Below the pieces are notes generated by a model. The model was given only the letters and a program-made list of their open reading frames with translations, did no database searches and was not told the DNA's origin. The position numbers and the translations under genes were made by a program. Source: Bombyx mori (Eukaryota; Arthropoda; Insecta; Lepidoptera; Bombycidae). Taken from it: a stretch of 64,000 bases of DNA. The stretch is taken from the NCBI RefSeq assembly GCF_030269925.1, contig NC_085107.1, positions 11,594,001 to 11,658,000 of the forward strand, given 5' to 3'. The first letter of the stretch is position 1, and each line of letters starts with the position of its first letter. Below, piece after piece: positions 1 to 11,337 of the stretch.

Positions 1-45
1 AAAACAACATTCCATTTCATAATGGTTGTAGTTCAATTTCGATAT

Positions 46-142
46 TTTTTTGTATTGCTCAGATGGGTCAACGAGCTCACGGGCCCCCTAGTGTTAAGTT
101 GCCATAGCTCAAAGACATTATAGCGTGAATGCCGCGCCCCGT
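46..142 (-). mobile_element. Degenerate Bm1-type SINE fragment
   Basis: Read on the minus strand, this is a diverged match to the 3' part of the SINE seen more fully at 30509-30751. The shared blocks are the 'gctcacgggcccccta' region (the 'ggtgggctgtgagctc' block in the better copy) and the 'taagcaata' tail, here as 'tattgctcagatggg'. It lies in the intron before the PTGES2-like exon. The 5' half is missing, so it is an old fragment. The SINE family name is from memory. Confidence 0.55.
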
Positions 143-380
143 TTTTAGACTTCTGGTCTACTTATATAATACTTATTTTAGTAACAATCACACCACATGA
201 ACAGGTCCCGTGCTAACTTCGTAAAGAACTTGTGTTACAGGTACCAGATAATGGAAATAAATGTAAATTTTTTATTATACACATATATACGATACATAAA
301 ATATATTTTATATTTATCATACAAATATCTTCGAAGCCTTCAAGAAGAATTCTTTGAAGCCTTGATTGTTTTAATTTCAG

Positions 381-645
381 ACACAATATTAGTGATGATG
401 TCCGTCAGTCTCTTTATGATGCAGCAAATGAATGGACTATCGCAGTAAACAAAAAAGGAAAACGATTTTTTGGCGGGGATGCCCCTAATTTAGCAGATAT
501 CACTGTGTACGGAGTGTTAAGTAGCATTGAAGGTTGCATGGCATTCAAAGATTTAAGAAACAATACTCAAATCGCGAAGTGGTATGATGATGTTAAAAAC
601 GCAATAGAGAGCAGGATGGGTAAAGTAGAAATGGCTCACGCATAA
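381..645 (+). CDS. Ptges2: Last coding exon of a PTGES2-like (membrane-associated prostaglandin E synthase 2) gene
   Basis: An acceptor 'ttaatttcag' ends at 380. The exon then reads 87 codons to TAA at 643-645, with its first base completing a split codon. The peptide contains FFGGDAPNLADITVYGVL and then IEGCMAFKDLR and IAKWYDDV, which is the C-terminal GST-like helical region of PTGES2 (vertebrate form roughly FLGGDKPNLADLAVYGVL). The family is a glutathione- and haem-binding protein with a thioredoxin-like domain followed by this helical domain, and is proposed to act in prostaglandin H2 metabolism; its role in insects is not settled. The thioredoxin-like CxxC part must lie left of the window. 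The codons look intact. The neighbouring gene ends tail-to-tail 1.6 kb to the right. No competing family is evident. Confidence 0.85.
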
Positions 646-808
646 TCCATTTCATTGATATTCATGTGCCTTATACTTTTTATTAAATATTTACACACAG
701 GGTGGGAATAATGGTATTGCCCTCGGGGGTGGTAACGCTTACTCGTGCTCTTTTAGAAACGATCAGAAGCACTGTTGAAACTAAAATGCATAAAATTATG
801 ATATCGAA

Positions 809-814
809 AATAAA
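809..814 (+). terminator. Candidate poly(A) signal of the PTGES2-like gene
   Basis: AATAAA lies 164 bases after the stop codon and is followed within about 12 bases by a GT-rich stretch (tttgtgtgtg). This is a typical arrangement for 3' end formation. Other A-rich hexamers occur nearby, so the site is a candidate. Confidence 0.45.
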
Positions 815-2271
815 CGTCTTTTGTGTGTGACTAGTTTGGCATGGTACCCTTTAAGGTGATAACGTCGGTCCCACTCTGTCGAATTCGTTGTGTTATTTAA
901 TATTCTACAGTATTGTTGCTTCACTAAGATTACGAGATACTGTTATGTCAAAAGTTATTCATTTTCATTTATAGTTAGATTCATTAAATGCGAATAGATT
1001 GTAATAAAATGTACGAGCTCATAAAAAAAATCTGTTTACCACCATTGGTTACTCGACTTTTTAGTCTATCTTGTAATCTTTTATAATGATGATCTTCACT
1101 AAAGTGGCGGGAACTTGTTGGGACATCAATAAGCTTAGAACCACAGAAGTCATGTTCAGTCATTTAGTTCTTTTTCTTCACACTTGGTAGTTTCTGATTA
1201 TTGTGGTTAATAATCTATAACTATTATATCACTTTTGTCGAAGAAGCATTAAATTAAAAATAAAACAGTACAAAATCATTCACCACGTTTCTTTTCACAT
1301 TTGTAATTCATTAAAATTGTATAATTTCAATAAAAAAACAAAAAATAGATATATATATTTCTGTGTTAAGTTAAGCTTAAAGAGTTCGAAGGCAAGTTCT
1401 AGAAATATTTTAGCAGTCGATTAGTAGTCAAAAATAACTAAAAACATGTGATAATTTCATTAATACGATAGGTGACCGTTGTTTTTGCGTTACCTTTCTA
1501 TTTCAAAAGTTAATGAAATATGATTTTAATTGATTACAAGTAATTGACAATATAGAAATTAAAAAAATACTGAAATTTCACATAAATATATATCAGTATG
1601 TATGTTAAGTTGTTATGATTCTAAGTTAATTTTGTTGTATGTATGTAGTTTATGAAATATGAATTCTATTACACTCGAGATCTCGTTTCGCATTGGCCAA
1701 GGATATTGTGCGAAATGAACGATAGGTAATCGTTTTTTGTAGCATGCAACATTACAGTGAACATTAGTTTCAAAAAAATGGTCATTGTGTAAGAGATTGT
1801 TGAGAGAAAAGCTCAACTACACGGAAGTATTAAACTAATGTGATGTTATTTCTTGAAATTAAAGGCATTAATTGTTGTTAAATGTTTTTTTATTTTCTAA
1901 ATAAATATATCTACCGGAGGCATGTGTCGCATACTAACTCATAATTATACACTAAACCATTTAAATTTCGAAAAGTAAACGATAATTAATATGAAATAAA
2001 AATTAAAGTTTGCCTTTCAAAAAATCGTGTACCCTTAGTAACTATCAAGAACAGTTATATACTAAACAAACGTTTTGATACTATGAATATTATTATATCC
2101 AATTATATAATTCCGTATCTTAAAACGTTATAGTTCAAATAATGCTCAATTTTTTTTTAAGTGGCTTAAGCAGTTTTTTTTTTTTTAGTTTATGGCCTGG
2201 TATCTAGTAGACCTTTAGGCCAGCTGTTAATTTTTCGTTAAATTTAGGTACAGACTAATTACAAAGTTTTT
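815..2271. other. AT-rich intergenic gap between two convergent genes
   Basis: No coding exon, RNA gene or recognisable element was seen. Short open frames such as 1613-1816 on the minus strand lack family similarity or splice context. The gap separates the 3' end of the PTGES2-like gene from the 3' end of the CUB gene. Confidence 0.6.
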
Positions 2272-2277
2272 TTTATT
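2272..2277 (-). terminator. Candidate poly(A) signal of the CUB gene
   Basis: AATAAA on the minus strand (TTTATT on plus) lies about 17 bases after the TGA stop. This would make a very short 3' UTR, so a later signal further left could also be used. Confidence 0.35.
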
Positions 2278-2293
2278 TTTGTTATTGTTAATC

Positions 2294-5200
2294 TCAGCAC
2301 GCGATTTGGGTGTACGTCAGAGAGAAACCACGATTGGCCACGTCCGGAGGGGTGGTTGCGGTGGCACCTTCATTGCCGTCTGTCACCACGTACAGAACAA
2401 AAGGCTTGGCTCCAGCTGTGGAATGAAAATCTCTTAGAAACATGAACTACGTTTTTTCTGTTTGTGGATGTTGATTAAGAAACTGTATTCAAGGCCCTCG
2501 CTTCTGTAGATAGAGATGGAGTCTGTTAATCTCGAGCTTCGATCAACAATAGCGACGATATAATAATATAATAGGTATCTATACTAATATTATAAAGAGG
2601 AAAGATTTGTTTGTTTGTTTGTTTCGAATAGGCTTCGAAACTACTGGACCGATTTGAAAAATTCTTTTTCCATTAGAAGCCGACATTGTCCCTGATGAAC
2701 ATAGGCTACTTTTTTTTAAAAAAAAAAAATTTTATTTTTTTGGTTTCATGTGTGTTTTAATGTTTCCGAAGCGAAGCGAGGGCGCACAGTGGGTCGATAC
2801 TATGATTTTAGTGACTTAGGGACCAACTTTGTTTTTTAAGATTTTTCTTTATGTGGATAGATAGAGCTCGTTAATCTCAATAATAATTGTTCTTGGCAAA
2901 AATTACAAAAACTTTATAGTTTGGTCAGAAAAATGTGTTTTGTGATTTTTTTGTATGGAGCGGGTCACATTAAATTAAATTCCTGCTAAGTACCGTGAGG
3001 TCCCGCTTTGAAACTATATTTTTCTTACACCTTGCCTAGTCTACTATCATTTTATGCTATGAACATGTGCATAAAGTTGCAACTCTGCCAAATAAATGGA
3101 TCGAAAAAATGAATCAATACATAGAATAAAAACCTTTATTATTTATTTTCGTAAGTGCTTTTAAATTAAATTTGATATGGATTAGTAAGTAAAAGTACGT
3201 AATAATACCCATAATTACATAATACCTAACAACAATACATTTAGTAAGTCTCTAATCAATCAATCTCTCTAATTATTAGGATAGTTAACATTAGTTAATG
3301 AGGATAATTAGTTAAGCAGCTATTACTGGGTAGTAGAAAATATAGTAAACATTTGCTTGTCTCTGGAAGTATAAATAAAGTGACCATATTTATTATATAC
3401 TAACTAGTGTTCGTTTAATCGTACTACTACTAACATCTCGTGATTGTAGTCGTGATCTTCCTTTTTCCGTTATAGTGGATAATTTTGTTATCAATTTATT
3501 ATTATTTATGATTTTAAAAGAGCAACTACAGTCGCTGTCTGATAATAAAAAACTCATTCAATTCCTACAAAATCAAATGAACGTGACTGAAGAGAAAAGT
3601 GTTGAGCTCCAAAAATTCTGTACGCACTTTTGTTCAAATATAAGTGCAATATGGAAACGAAGTATCGCATGTTAGCACAGTTTATAAGAAAAAATTGTGA
3701 TTGGTTAGAATGTGCAATAAACTGGCCCGAAGGAATGATACCTGAAGCTATCAACACTGTACAGGAAAGGCTCGAGCTTTCGAATACTGAAGATGTTGAA
3801 AATGTACCACCCTCAAATGTACTACAGAAGCCTCGACATCTACTTTTACACCTCGAAAACCTTTTGAAGAATTGGGATCCAGGCAAAAACGAAGACGCAT
3901 TGAACAAATTTACCAATCGCTTTCGTTATCCCCGGATGAAATGAAAGCTACTACAATTGCTAGTTTGAGAAACACTGGAAATGAAGATGTAGGAGAAATA
4001 ATGAACCATTTGACAAATCACCCAGAAGATCTAGAAAAAGTTAAGGAGTGTTTAAGTACAAGTAAAGAGAAAAGTAGTACACATTCTCCCGATAAGGCAC
4101 TATTAGTTTCACTTAAATTAAGTAAGTGGCAGTATATAAAGCTAAGAGAAGCAGCAAGTGAAAATAGGTTTGATTTATACCCTTCTTATTATAAAATTAA
4201 GCAAGAAAAGAACAAATGTTATCTAGGGAAAGACGAGATAATTATTAGTGAAGAAGGAGCTGCTATTAAAATGCAAGCATTACTAAGCTTGGCCGTATAT
4301 AGGCTTTTAGATGTGATTACTTCGGATTTGGACTCGGCAAGAGAGCTACTGCTTCTAAGCAAATAGGCTTTGATAGAGCCCCAGGTCAAAGTAATTATAA
4401 ACAAAAGACTGAAACAGAGTTTGATAATTCATCTATTTTCTTGACCAGTCTAGTTCCTATAAGGCTTCAGAAATTTGATGGAACAGTTGCTTGGTAAAAC
4501 GACCAACCCTCATCAACTTTTTATTGCCGTCCAATAATGTTTAAATTTACAAAAAAAAACGCAGTCAACAGTGGCAATTATAAAAGCTAGTATAACAGAA
4601 GAAATATAAAGACTTCAGTCATCAAAAAACAAACAAGTTGAAGTTAAGCATCACTTGCACATGACGTTGATAGACGGCAAAATAACCTCATATTTGTCAG
4701 AAACATTTTTTGCTGCCTGTGATATTTGCAAAGCATAACCGTCAAGGTTTTTTGGAATCACTTGCATATCAAAGAGAAAATAATGAAGAAATATTCCAGT
4801 ATGGAATGCCACCTTTACATGCTTGGATAAGATGCATGGACTGCTTACTTCATATTGGTAAATATAATTTTATTACATCACAATTTTTTCATCGTATATA
4901 GTTTCCTGTGAGATTATTTTTTAAATGACATTTTTTTTGTTTGCATCTTATCATTTGGACTTCAATAAATAGTGCATTGCAATGGTGCATGGAAGGAATG
5001 CGGTTGGTGGAATGGTGCAGGTGGAATGCGGTTTACTTATAGATGTTGTCAAGCAAGACGTAGGAACAACCAATGATGGCAATACTGCCAGAGGATTTTT
5101 CAGGGATGCAGAAGGAACAGCCCGCATAACAGGAATACATAAAGATTGAATAGAGAGGTTTCACGTGATTCTTCAGACTGTTGCATCTGGAGAGCGCGTG

Positions 5201-8200
5201 GACCTTTCCAATTTTTCCGAATTTTGTAGATATGCTGCAGAATTGTATGTTAATTTATATCCCTGGTATTATATGCCTTCCAGTATCCATAAATTGGCAC
5301 ATGGCAGTGATATACAATAATTAAGAACTTTGGTGCCATTCCTATAGGTAAACTGTCGGAAGAAGCAGCGGAAGCTCGCAATAAAGATTTTCGGAAATAT
5401 ACAGAGAGTTGTTATTCTAGAAAGATAAGTAGAACGTCGAATAATTAGGATATTTTAAACAATCTTCTTTGGTCTTCTGATCCAAAGATCGAATAGTGAA
5501 ACAAAATACATAATACTTAGAGAGATTGATTAATTAGAGACATACTAAATGTATTGTTGTTAGTTATTATGTAATTATGTGTATTATTACGTGCTTTTAC
5601 TTAGTAATCCATATCAAATTTAACTTAAAAGCACTTACGAAAATAAAAAATAAAGGTTTTTATTCTATGTATTTATTCATTTTTTCGATCCATTTATTTG
5701 GCAGAGTTGCAACTTTATGCAGATGTTCATAGCATCAAATGATAGTAGACTAGGCAAGGTGTAAGAAAAATATAGTTTCAAAGCGGGACCTCACGGTACT
5801 TAGCAGGAATTTAATTTAATGTGACCCGCTCCATACAAAAAATTCACAAAACACATTTTTCTGACCAAACTATAAAGTTTTTGTAATTTTTGTCAAGAAC
5901 AATTATTATTGAGATTAACGAGCTCTATCTATCCACATAAAAAATTTTCTTAAAAAACAAAGTTGGTCCCTAAGTCACTAAAATCATAGTATCGACCCAC
6001 TGTGGGGCGGGTCGCTAGTAATTTATAAAATTGGTGCGTGAACAGGTTCACCACAAGATCATGATTTTATTTTTCTTTCGAATTTAAGTATATTTATTTA
6101 TTAGGCACATAATACGCATTATAAGCTAGAAAAGAAAAGATACACAATGAATAACAACAAGTAAATAAAATTGGATTTTAATATAAGCCATGCCCGCACA
6201 ACTAATCAAGACAAATGTGCTAAGTACACAATGTTCATTACAACTTTACCATAGGACAAGACAGCACGATAACGATAACCAATTCAACTTTTAATGTAAG
6301 GATGTAACAATAAATTACAATCACAAAGGAAATCACATTAAACATTAAACAATTACACTACCTAATCTACTATTAACATAGAGGATGCCCTTGATCATTT
6401 TTATAAACATCGCTAATTTATATGTAAAAATATTCAATTCAGTTGACGACTTTGCTAGTTCGTTATAGGTGCGAGACATTCGGGTAATTGGATTATAATA
6501 AGATATGTTGTTTTTGTAACTTTTTTTTATATCTGAATATAGATGATATCTGTGCCTATGCATTTTAAGTTGTGTTTTGTGATCACTTTAATCGAAATCA
6601 AGGTCAGAATCAGCGAATACCATTATGTTTTGAGTACTTCCGAGTAATACCTACTACATGTAACGTAAAGACTGTTTCTAAATCTTAGTGGCCTCATTAG
6701 CTAGTAGTCAAGTAGAAAGCAACTGTAAAATTAAAAAACTCAACAAAATGAAGCTAGGTACTTACTTTGAACCGGGACAAATCCAAGACCGCAAAAGCGG
6801 TCAGTGCCGACTGGTACTGCAGTGGCGGCAACAACAGGGTTTGGTATCACGACGAAATCCGTAACACAAGCGCCGTCGTTGACTGCCCCCACCGCTGTGC
6901 CCAGTACTGTATTGTCGGCACCCTCTACGTCGCCTGTTACCGTGAACGAGAACACATCGTTCGCTGTCTGAACATAATTAACATTCGGATTACTTTCAGT
7001 AGATACCGGGATAATTAAACAAATTGCCAATTGCAAACAAAAGCCTATCGATAGATAACGAATGCATATCTTTTGACTTGAGCCATGGAAGTGATTCATT
7101 GGTAGTTGGGCGTATTGTGAGCCCCCACGGGTATGTACCGTCACGCAATACAGTTGGGCGTACCGTGTTAAAGATTAAATTGAATTCGCGTATCTCAGAG
7201 TGGCATTCATATTCATCATCAACAGCCCAGGGACGTTCACTGCTGAACTCAGGCCTCGCCATTACGGCCATGATCTCCATTACGGCCGATTCAGTGCTGT
7301 TCGCATTCAGCGAAGTCCTAGGACCTTCAGCAGGTCGTGGGAGGTCTACACACTGCGTTTTACAGTATGGGGTCGCTACTCGAGAATTTTTTGGCCTCAG
7401 CTGCTATCTGTTTTATGAGCAAAGAGTTTTTCCCACTGCCACTTTAATCGCACCATCCTTCGGGCTATGTCGGTTACCATGGTTCTCCTGCGAACACTCC
7501 TCATTCATAATTCGATCTCGCAGGTAAACTCCTAATATGGCACTTTTGGTGACTGAGTTTTCGGATAATCATTCATACCATTATAGAACAAAATAATGTT
7601 TGTTCTGTTATAGCTTACCTGAGCGTATTGTATAGCACAATATCCAGCCTCCATTCGAATACAAATACCGTAATTCAAATTCGCAATCTGTCTAGTGCCT
7701 GTGACCAAGGAGGCACTGAGAAGAGTATTAGCTCCTGTACCGTAATTGAAACTATTTATGGTGTCCGTAATTCCTGTGTAATACTGCAGGCAACCATTAG
7801 GAGCTGTAAAATAAATTATACTAAAATTAGGCAGACATTTCCTTTTTAAGTTAATAACAATCTTATAAAGGCCGTCTTGAACAACTCTTCAAACGACCTC
7901 TTGAAGCATGCGATGCATAATACACTGTGTTTGTAATAGGAGTGGGTAATATCGGTTTTGCCGCGTATCGAATCGTATCTATATATCGAGGATCAATATC
8001 GGATATTGAATCTATATATTTTCTGAATCTATATATTGATGGATGCTAGTAGATTTTCTCGATTCATGATATTTGAGATTTGAAACGATACGCTGATATA
8101 ATATCGTAGTAGATATAGATTTAAGTCAACGTTATACGGTTGGTTTTCTGATATCAATTTATAATATGATCTTAAAGTAATAAAAAGAACATGAAAATAA

Positions 8201-11200
8201 AAATATCAAAAAAACTTCCCTTCATGCTTTTACCAGGCTTAGGACTGGCTACATTATTTTCAGTTTTTAGTATTTTGTGTCTTAATTTAAAATTACAAAA
8301 TATACCAAAAGAGTGTAGATTTCAAAAGTTTAATACAAACACAAGAAATAAACTCAATTATTTGGATTCAACTAAAAATAGAAAAATGTGTACTTTAAAA
8401 ATCAAACACAAAAAACTTTTAAGTATTTATAAACACTTGTCCAAAAATTCTAGTTCAAGGTCAAAGCGCGTGAAATTAAATTCAACGATGCAAATAGGCT
8501 ATACTGCATTCAAGTTAGGGTCGAAAGTTGAAACTTCTTTCCTTAATTATATCCTGCTGATACGCTAAGAATAATCTACAGACATATGGACTTAAATATA
8601 AGGTTTACAATTGTATGGATAATGCCTGTTTCTGTTTCATTCATCACATGATATCCCTATCGTGCGCTCACTCACTCTGGCCGATTCGATACGAACCAAA
8701 CGAATATTGCTGATATTAACGAATCGGTACGATATGCCGATGCGCATCACATCGAGCAATATCGTGTATCGGCTGATATCGAAATATAGATTTCGATTCA
8801 CGAATCGGTACGATATGGCGATGCGCATCACATCGAGCAATATCGTGTATCGGCTGATATCGATATATAGATTTCGTGCGGGGCGATATCGGATTCAACG
8901 ATATTGCTGCGATATATAGATATTGAATCTATATACGATTTATATCACCCACTCCTAGTTTGTAACGAATGTTTCTCTGTAAGCTTAAAGGTACTAAAGG
9001 ATCGGACATAGATGTAGATGTGCCGGCCCTTTTCTGATAATGTAAGACTTTAGTTGTATCTATTTTTGTTTATCAGAAACAAACAAATGAAAATAGAGTA
9101 TTTATGACTAGCCTATAACAGTTTACCTAAGCCAGGACAATCACATCCCAATTGAGTAAGTCTCATATTCCATCTCCTTGCAAAAGTGGTAGCTAGAGTT
9201 GCTGTCACAGCAATTGTAATCGCTGCATTTCCGTTAAAATCTACGAAAATCGTTTGTCCTGTGAGGTCGCCGCACAACGGTGGAACTATCGTGTTTCCAC
9301 CAGTAATAGTGATAGAATCTGTGACACAGACACCATCACCATCAGGCTGTGCTATCACGAAATCCAGAAAATCTATACGAAGCTGCAAAACAAATATGAA
9401 TTTAAATATATGTATATCCTAAACCATATTAATGGATCTTAGTTCGCGGTACTGATGCTAGTCTAGATTTTATTCTGGTGCGGTAGGGTACAGCCATCCT
9501 TCTAATTTTATCAGCGATGTCCTGATGCTTTTTGAGTTGATGAGTAGGGTAACCACGAACTCAATACAATTGAGAAATCGACCTCATTTCTCAAGTGTGG
9601 TAGCAGCATTCAGGCTGTGTTTATGAGCTCTGATCACCACAACAATAGGTAGTCCGAGCAGCACTCACTAGCCCATTTACAAACTATAAAAAATGAATAA
9701 GGTTTTTGTAATTTGTTATATTACTTGGCAGATGTTGTTGTTGCATCTGTTAACAATAAGTGTACATGCTTGTCCACCAGCATACGCTGCCGGATAACCG
9801 GGGCTTGTGAAGTATGTATTGTTTACGTTCGTTGTAGAGCCACACGTTCGGGAAACTGCAAAACAGCATTATCAGATAAAATTACAATTTAAATGCATTT
9901 TAACACATAAGTTGGAAGAGATGAAAAACAATCATGAGCTGTAACAAAATTTTATGAGGTCAAATAAAAACTACAATTTTTAACCTACATTTTATTTCAT
10001 GAATAGCTTGTTACAGCCATGATTGCTTGTAGTCAAAAAAGTATTTGTAATATTAAAAAAAGTCAATCAAAACAAAGTCAGGTGGTTGCGAAAATATTCA
10101 TATTTTATGGTCTTAAACGAAAATTTTCCCGATAAGCAGATTTAGCAAGTACCTAATTGTATTATATGCTTAAAATATAATTTAAAATTATGTAAAAAAA
10201 CATCGAATAATCGGTGGAAATTACCAACACAACATCTTCCTCTCCTAGAAGCACAAGTTCCCGTGATGGTTCCATTAAGGTTGTTGCATTCTCGTCGCGC
10301 CAAACATATACCATTCATTGTATTGGTTGACGCACAGTCCGTGTTCGCGAAACGGACGATACTTACAAATGGAAATACTGAAATGCATTTCAATAGTATT
10401 ATTTATATAACATACATTGCGTCTTGCCATAAAAAAGTTCTGGATAATTCCTAATCCTTATGGCATGGTAATTTATTTAAAATAATATGGCAGACAGATG
10501 TCAGGTTCGGATTAAGTATTAGCTTTAGTAAACTATTGAGGGAGATGAATTCTTTTTACGAATTAAAAGCATTTGCTCTTGAGGTGTAAATGGCATTATC
10601 AAATACAACCTTGTTTTTTCTCCCTACCTAAGCTGTTAACCTTGAGAGGCTATTTCAGATTCGCAGATTCAAACCGGAGTGTTGCTAACACTAGTCCTAG
10701 CAAGAGCAGTGCTTCGCAGAATCTACCACCGGATCGGAAACGCGACCCACTGAAAAGATTCGGCGAGAAACTCAGTGGGCTGCGTCTATAGGTTAATTTA
10801 CTCGTCGAGCCCTTCGTCACAAGCGACGGGTTCGGCGAGGACGGTGACCGGTGCTTGACGTATCTAAAAGCACCGTTAATGGATCGGGAGGATCCGTAAT
10901 GACGTTTAGGGCGACGTCGATTATTTAACATTCGGCCCACCGTATCGCGTGTGAAAATTAATTTGCGCTGCAAAACACCTAAACGATTTTATTCTTAATG
11001 TACAATAACGGCACTGACTTCTACCTTTCAAGCTGGTTTAACATCGGCCTTGAGATCAAAGTAGACCACATTTACCACTTTAAATCAGAGGGCACATTGA
11101 AATTGTATTTTTTTCCCTTAATATTGCTCTATTTAATCGCAATAGCTTGATTTATCGCATTGCTGTGCACAATTCTAAATAAAAAAATGTGTACTTACAT

Positions 11201-11337
11201 ATTCTTCCTTCTCTTTCTTCGTGATGGTCCAGATCATTGTCAAATTCATCTGCTACTGAATCGTGCGTGTTATATATCGTATTTGCCGTAACAGCTACGA
11301 AAACTGTTATTATAATCAAATAAGATTTTCGCATCAT
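2294..11337 (-). CDS. Secreted protein with a six-cysteine clip-like module and two CUB domains (seven exons)
   Basis: Exons read on the minus strand are 11337-11199, 10377-10225, 9855-9725, 9382-9127, 7803-7619, 6967-6766 and 2415-2294. All junctions are GT-AG and the phases agree, giving 1188 nt and 395 residues. Residues 1-19 are a signal peptide (MMRKSYLIIITVFVAVTA). After an acidic stretch, residues 47-96 hold a compact module starting LFPFVSIVRF with cysteines 61, 71, 77, 88, 95 and 96. CUB domain 1 runs from about C102 to 221 (NNTYFTSPGYPAAYAGG, then LRIDFLDFVIAQPDG). CUB domain 2 runs from about 231 to 395 and ends ANRGFSLTYTQIAC. Insects have a family of such uncharacterised extracellular CUB proteins. 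CUB domains usually mediate protein or glycan binding, and no protease domain follows, so an adhesive or immune-binding role is only inference. Introns 1, 4 and 6 hold transposon DNA. Confidence 0.88.
2785..3278. repeat. Left terminal inverted repeat of the Transib element
   Basis: This arm is the reverse complement of 5511-6004. It keeps the same order of blocks, from the CACAGTGGGTCG end to 'atcaatctctctaa' at the inner edge, with scattered substitutions and small indels. Its length is unusual beside the short ends I know for most Transib elements. Confidence 0.85.
3475..5495 (+). pseudogene. Transib (RAG1-core-like) transposase remnant
   Basis: Fragments in three frames keep the order of a Transib transposase. 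3630-3944 is an N-terminal piece. 3872-4366 holds LSKWQYIKLREAASENRFDLYPSYYKIK, in short pieces, then a KMQALLSL block. Near 4430-4530 is LTSLVPIRLQKFDGTV followed by a stop and an SSTFYCRP-like block. Near 4645-4740 is the HHLHMTLIDGKITSYLSE block with a C..C pair. 4785-4860 has QYGMPPLHAWIRC. 5340-5480 has IGKLSEEAAEARNKDFRKY, resembling the RAG1 region around its last catalytic acid. Breaks include in-frame stops near 4495 and 5149, and frame changes near 3900 and 5320-5345. It is not a working enzyme. Confidence 0.82.
5511..6004. repeat. Right terminal inverted repeat of the Transib element
   Basis: This arm pairs with 2785-3278. It ends CGACCCACTGTG at 6004 and is followed by the gggcg duplication and the rest of the host Helitron. 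Confidence 0.85.
7937..8957. mobile_element. hAT-like non-autonomous element in CUB gene intron 4
   Basis: The ends are TAGGAGTGGGT at 7937-7947 and ACCCACTCCTA at 8947-8957, an inverted pair. They are flanked by the 8-bp direct repeat gtttgtaa at 7929-7936 and 8958-8965. An 8-bp duplication fits the hAT superfamily. The ends are rich in TATCG/CGATA motifs that recur inverted inside the element. An open frame at 8191-8568 shows no transposase motif. The element lies between exons 4 and 5 of the CUB gene. Confidence 0.75.
8721..8876. repeat. Two tandem copies of an 81-bp unit inside the hAT-like element
   Basis: The units start at 8721 and 8802, each with 'gaatcggtacgatatg' and later 'gcgatgcgcatcacatcgag' (one base differs in unit 1). 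They match almost throughout, so the duplication looks recent relative to the element. Confidence 0.8.
10655..10960 (-). mobile_element. Antisense Jockey-type LINE 3' fragment in CUB gene intron 1
   Basis: The blocks 'ctaccaccggatcggaaacg' and 'gcgagaaactcagtgggctg' match, in reverse complement, the 3' region of the LINE at 21678-26611. The rest is more diverged than the other fragments, so it may come from a related subfamily. No open frame is preserved. Confidence 0.6.

Larger units (their letters stand above)
2785..6004 (+). mobile_element. Transib DNA transposon, decayed, inserted in the Helitron
   Basis: The element is 3220 bp with 494-bp terminal inverted repeats. Both ends begin CACAGTGGGTCGATACTATG, and a 5-bp duplication (gggcg) flanks it at 2780-2784 and 6005-6009. 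Transib elements make 5-bp GC-rich duplications and have CACWRTG-type ends, matching the heptamer of vertebrate V(D)J recombination signals. The interior carries broken reading frames with Transib/RAG1-like motifs (next entries). It is probably dead, since its transposase has frameshifts and stops. It lies in intron 6 of the CUB gene. Confidence 0.87.
2578..6018 (+). mobile_element. Helitron (non-autonomous), split by a Transib insertion
   Basis: The two halves are 2578-2784 and 6005-6018. The left end reads A then TCTATACTAATATTATAAAG; the right end reads GGGTCGCTAG then T. TC...CTAG ends inserted between A and T are the Helitron signature. The body contains a GTTT tetranucleotide run and a 'ctactggaccgatttgaaaaa' block common in moth repeats. 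Without the inserted element it would be about 220 bp with no coding capacity. It sits in intron 6 of the CUB gene. The strand follows the CTAG end. Confidence 0.72.

Noticed and set aside
197..448. An 83-codon frame crossing the PTGES2 acceptor
   Set aside because: It runs through the intron and reads the exon in a different frame from the conserved PTGES2 sequence.
6767..7018. Plus-strand frame over CUB exon 6
   Set aside because: It is the antisense of a well-supported coding exon.
7024..7527. A 167-codon plus-strand frame with a second overlapping frame on minus
   Set aside because: It lies in an intron of the CUB gene, has no family resemblance, and its start is an alternative codon. 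It may be mobile DNA debris, but it cannot be supported as a gene.
8191..8568. A 125-codon frame starting with a hydrophobic segment inside the hAT-like element
   Set aside because: No transposase motif, Lys/Asn/Ser-rich as expected from AT-rich sequence, and inside a non-autonomous element.
8721..8876. Tandem units considered as a CRISPR-like or satellite array
   Set aside because: Only two units, no spacers, inside a bordered transposon.
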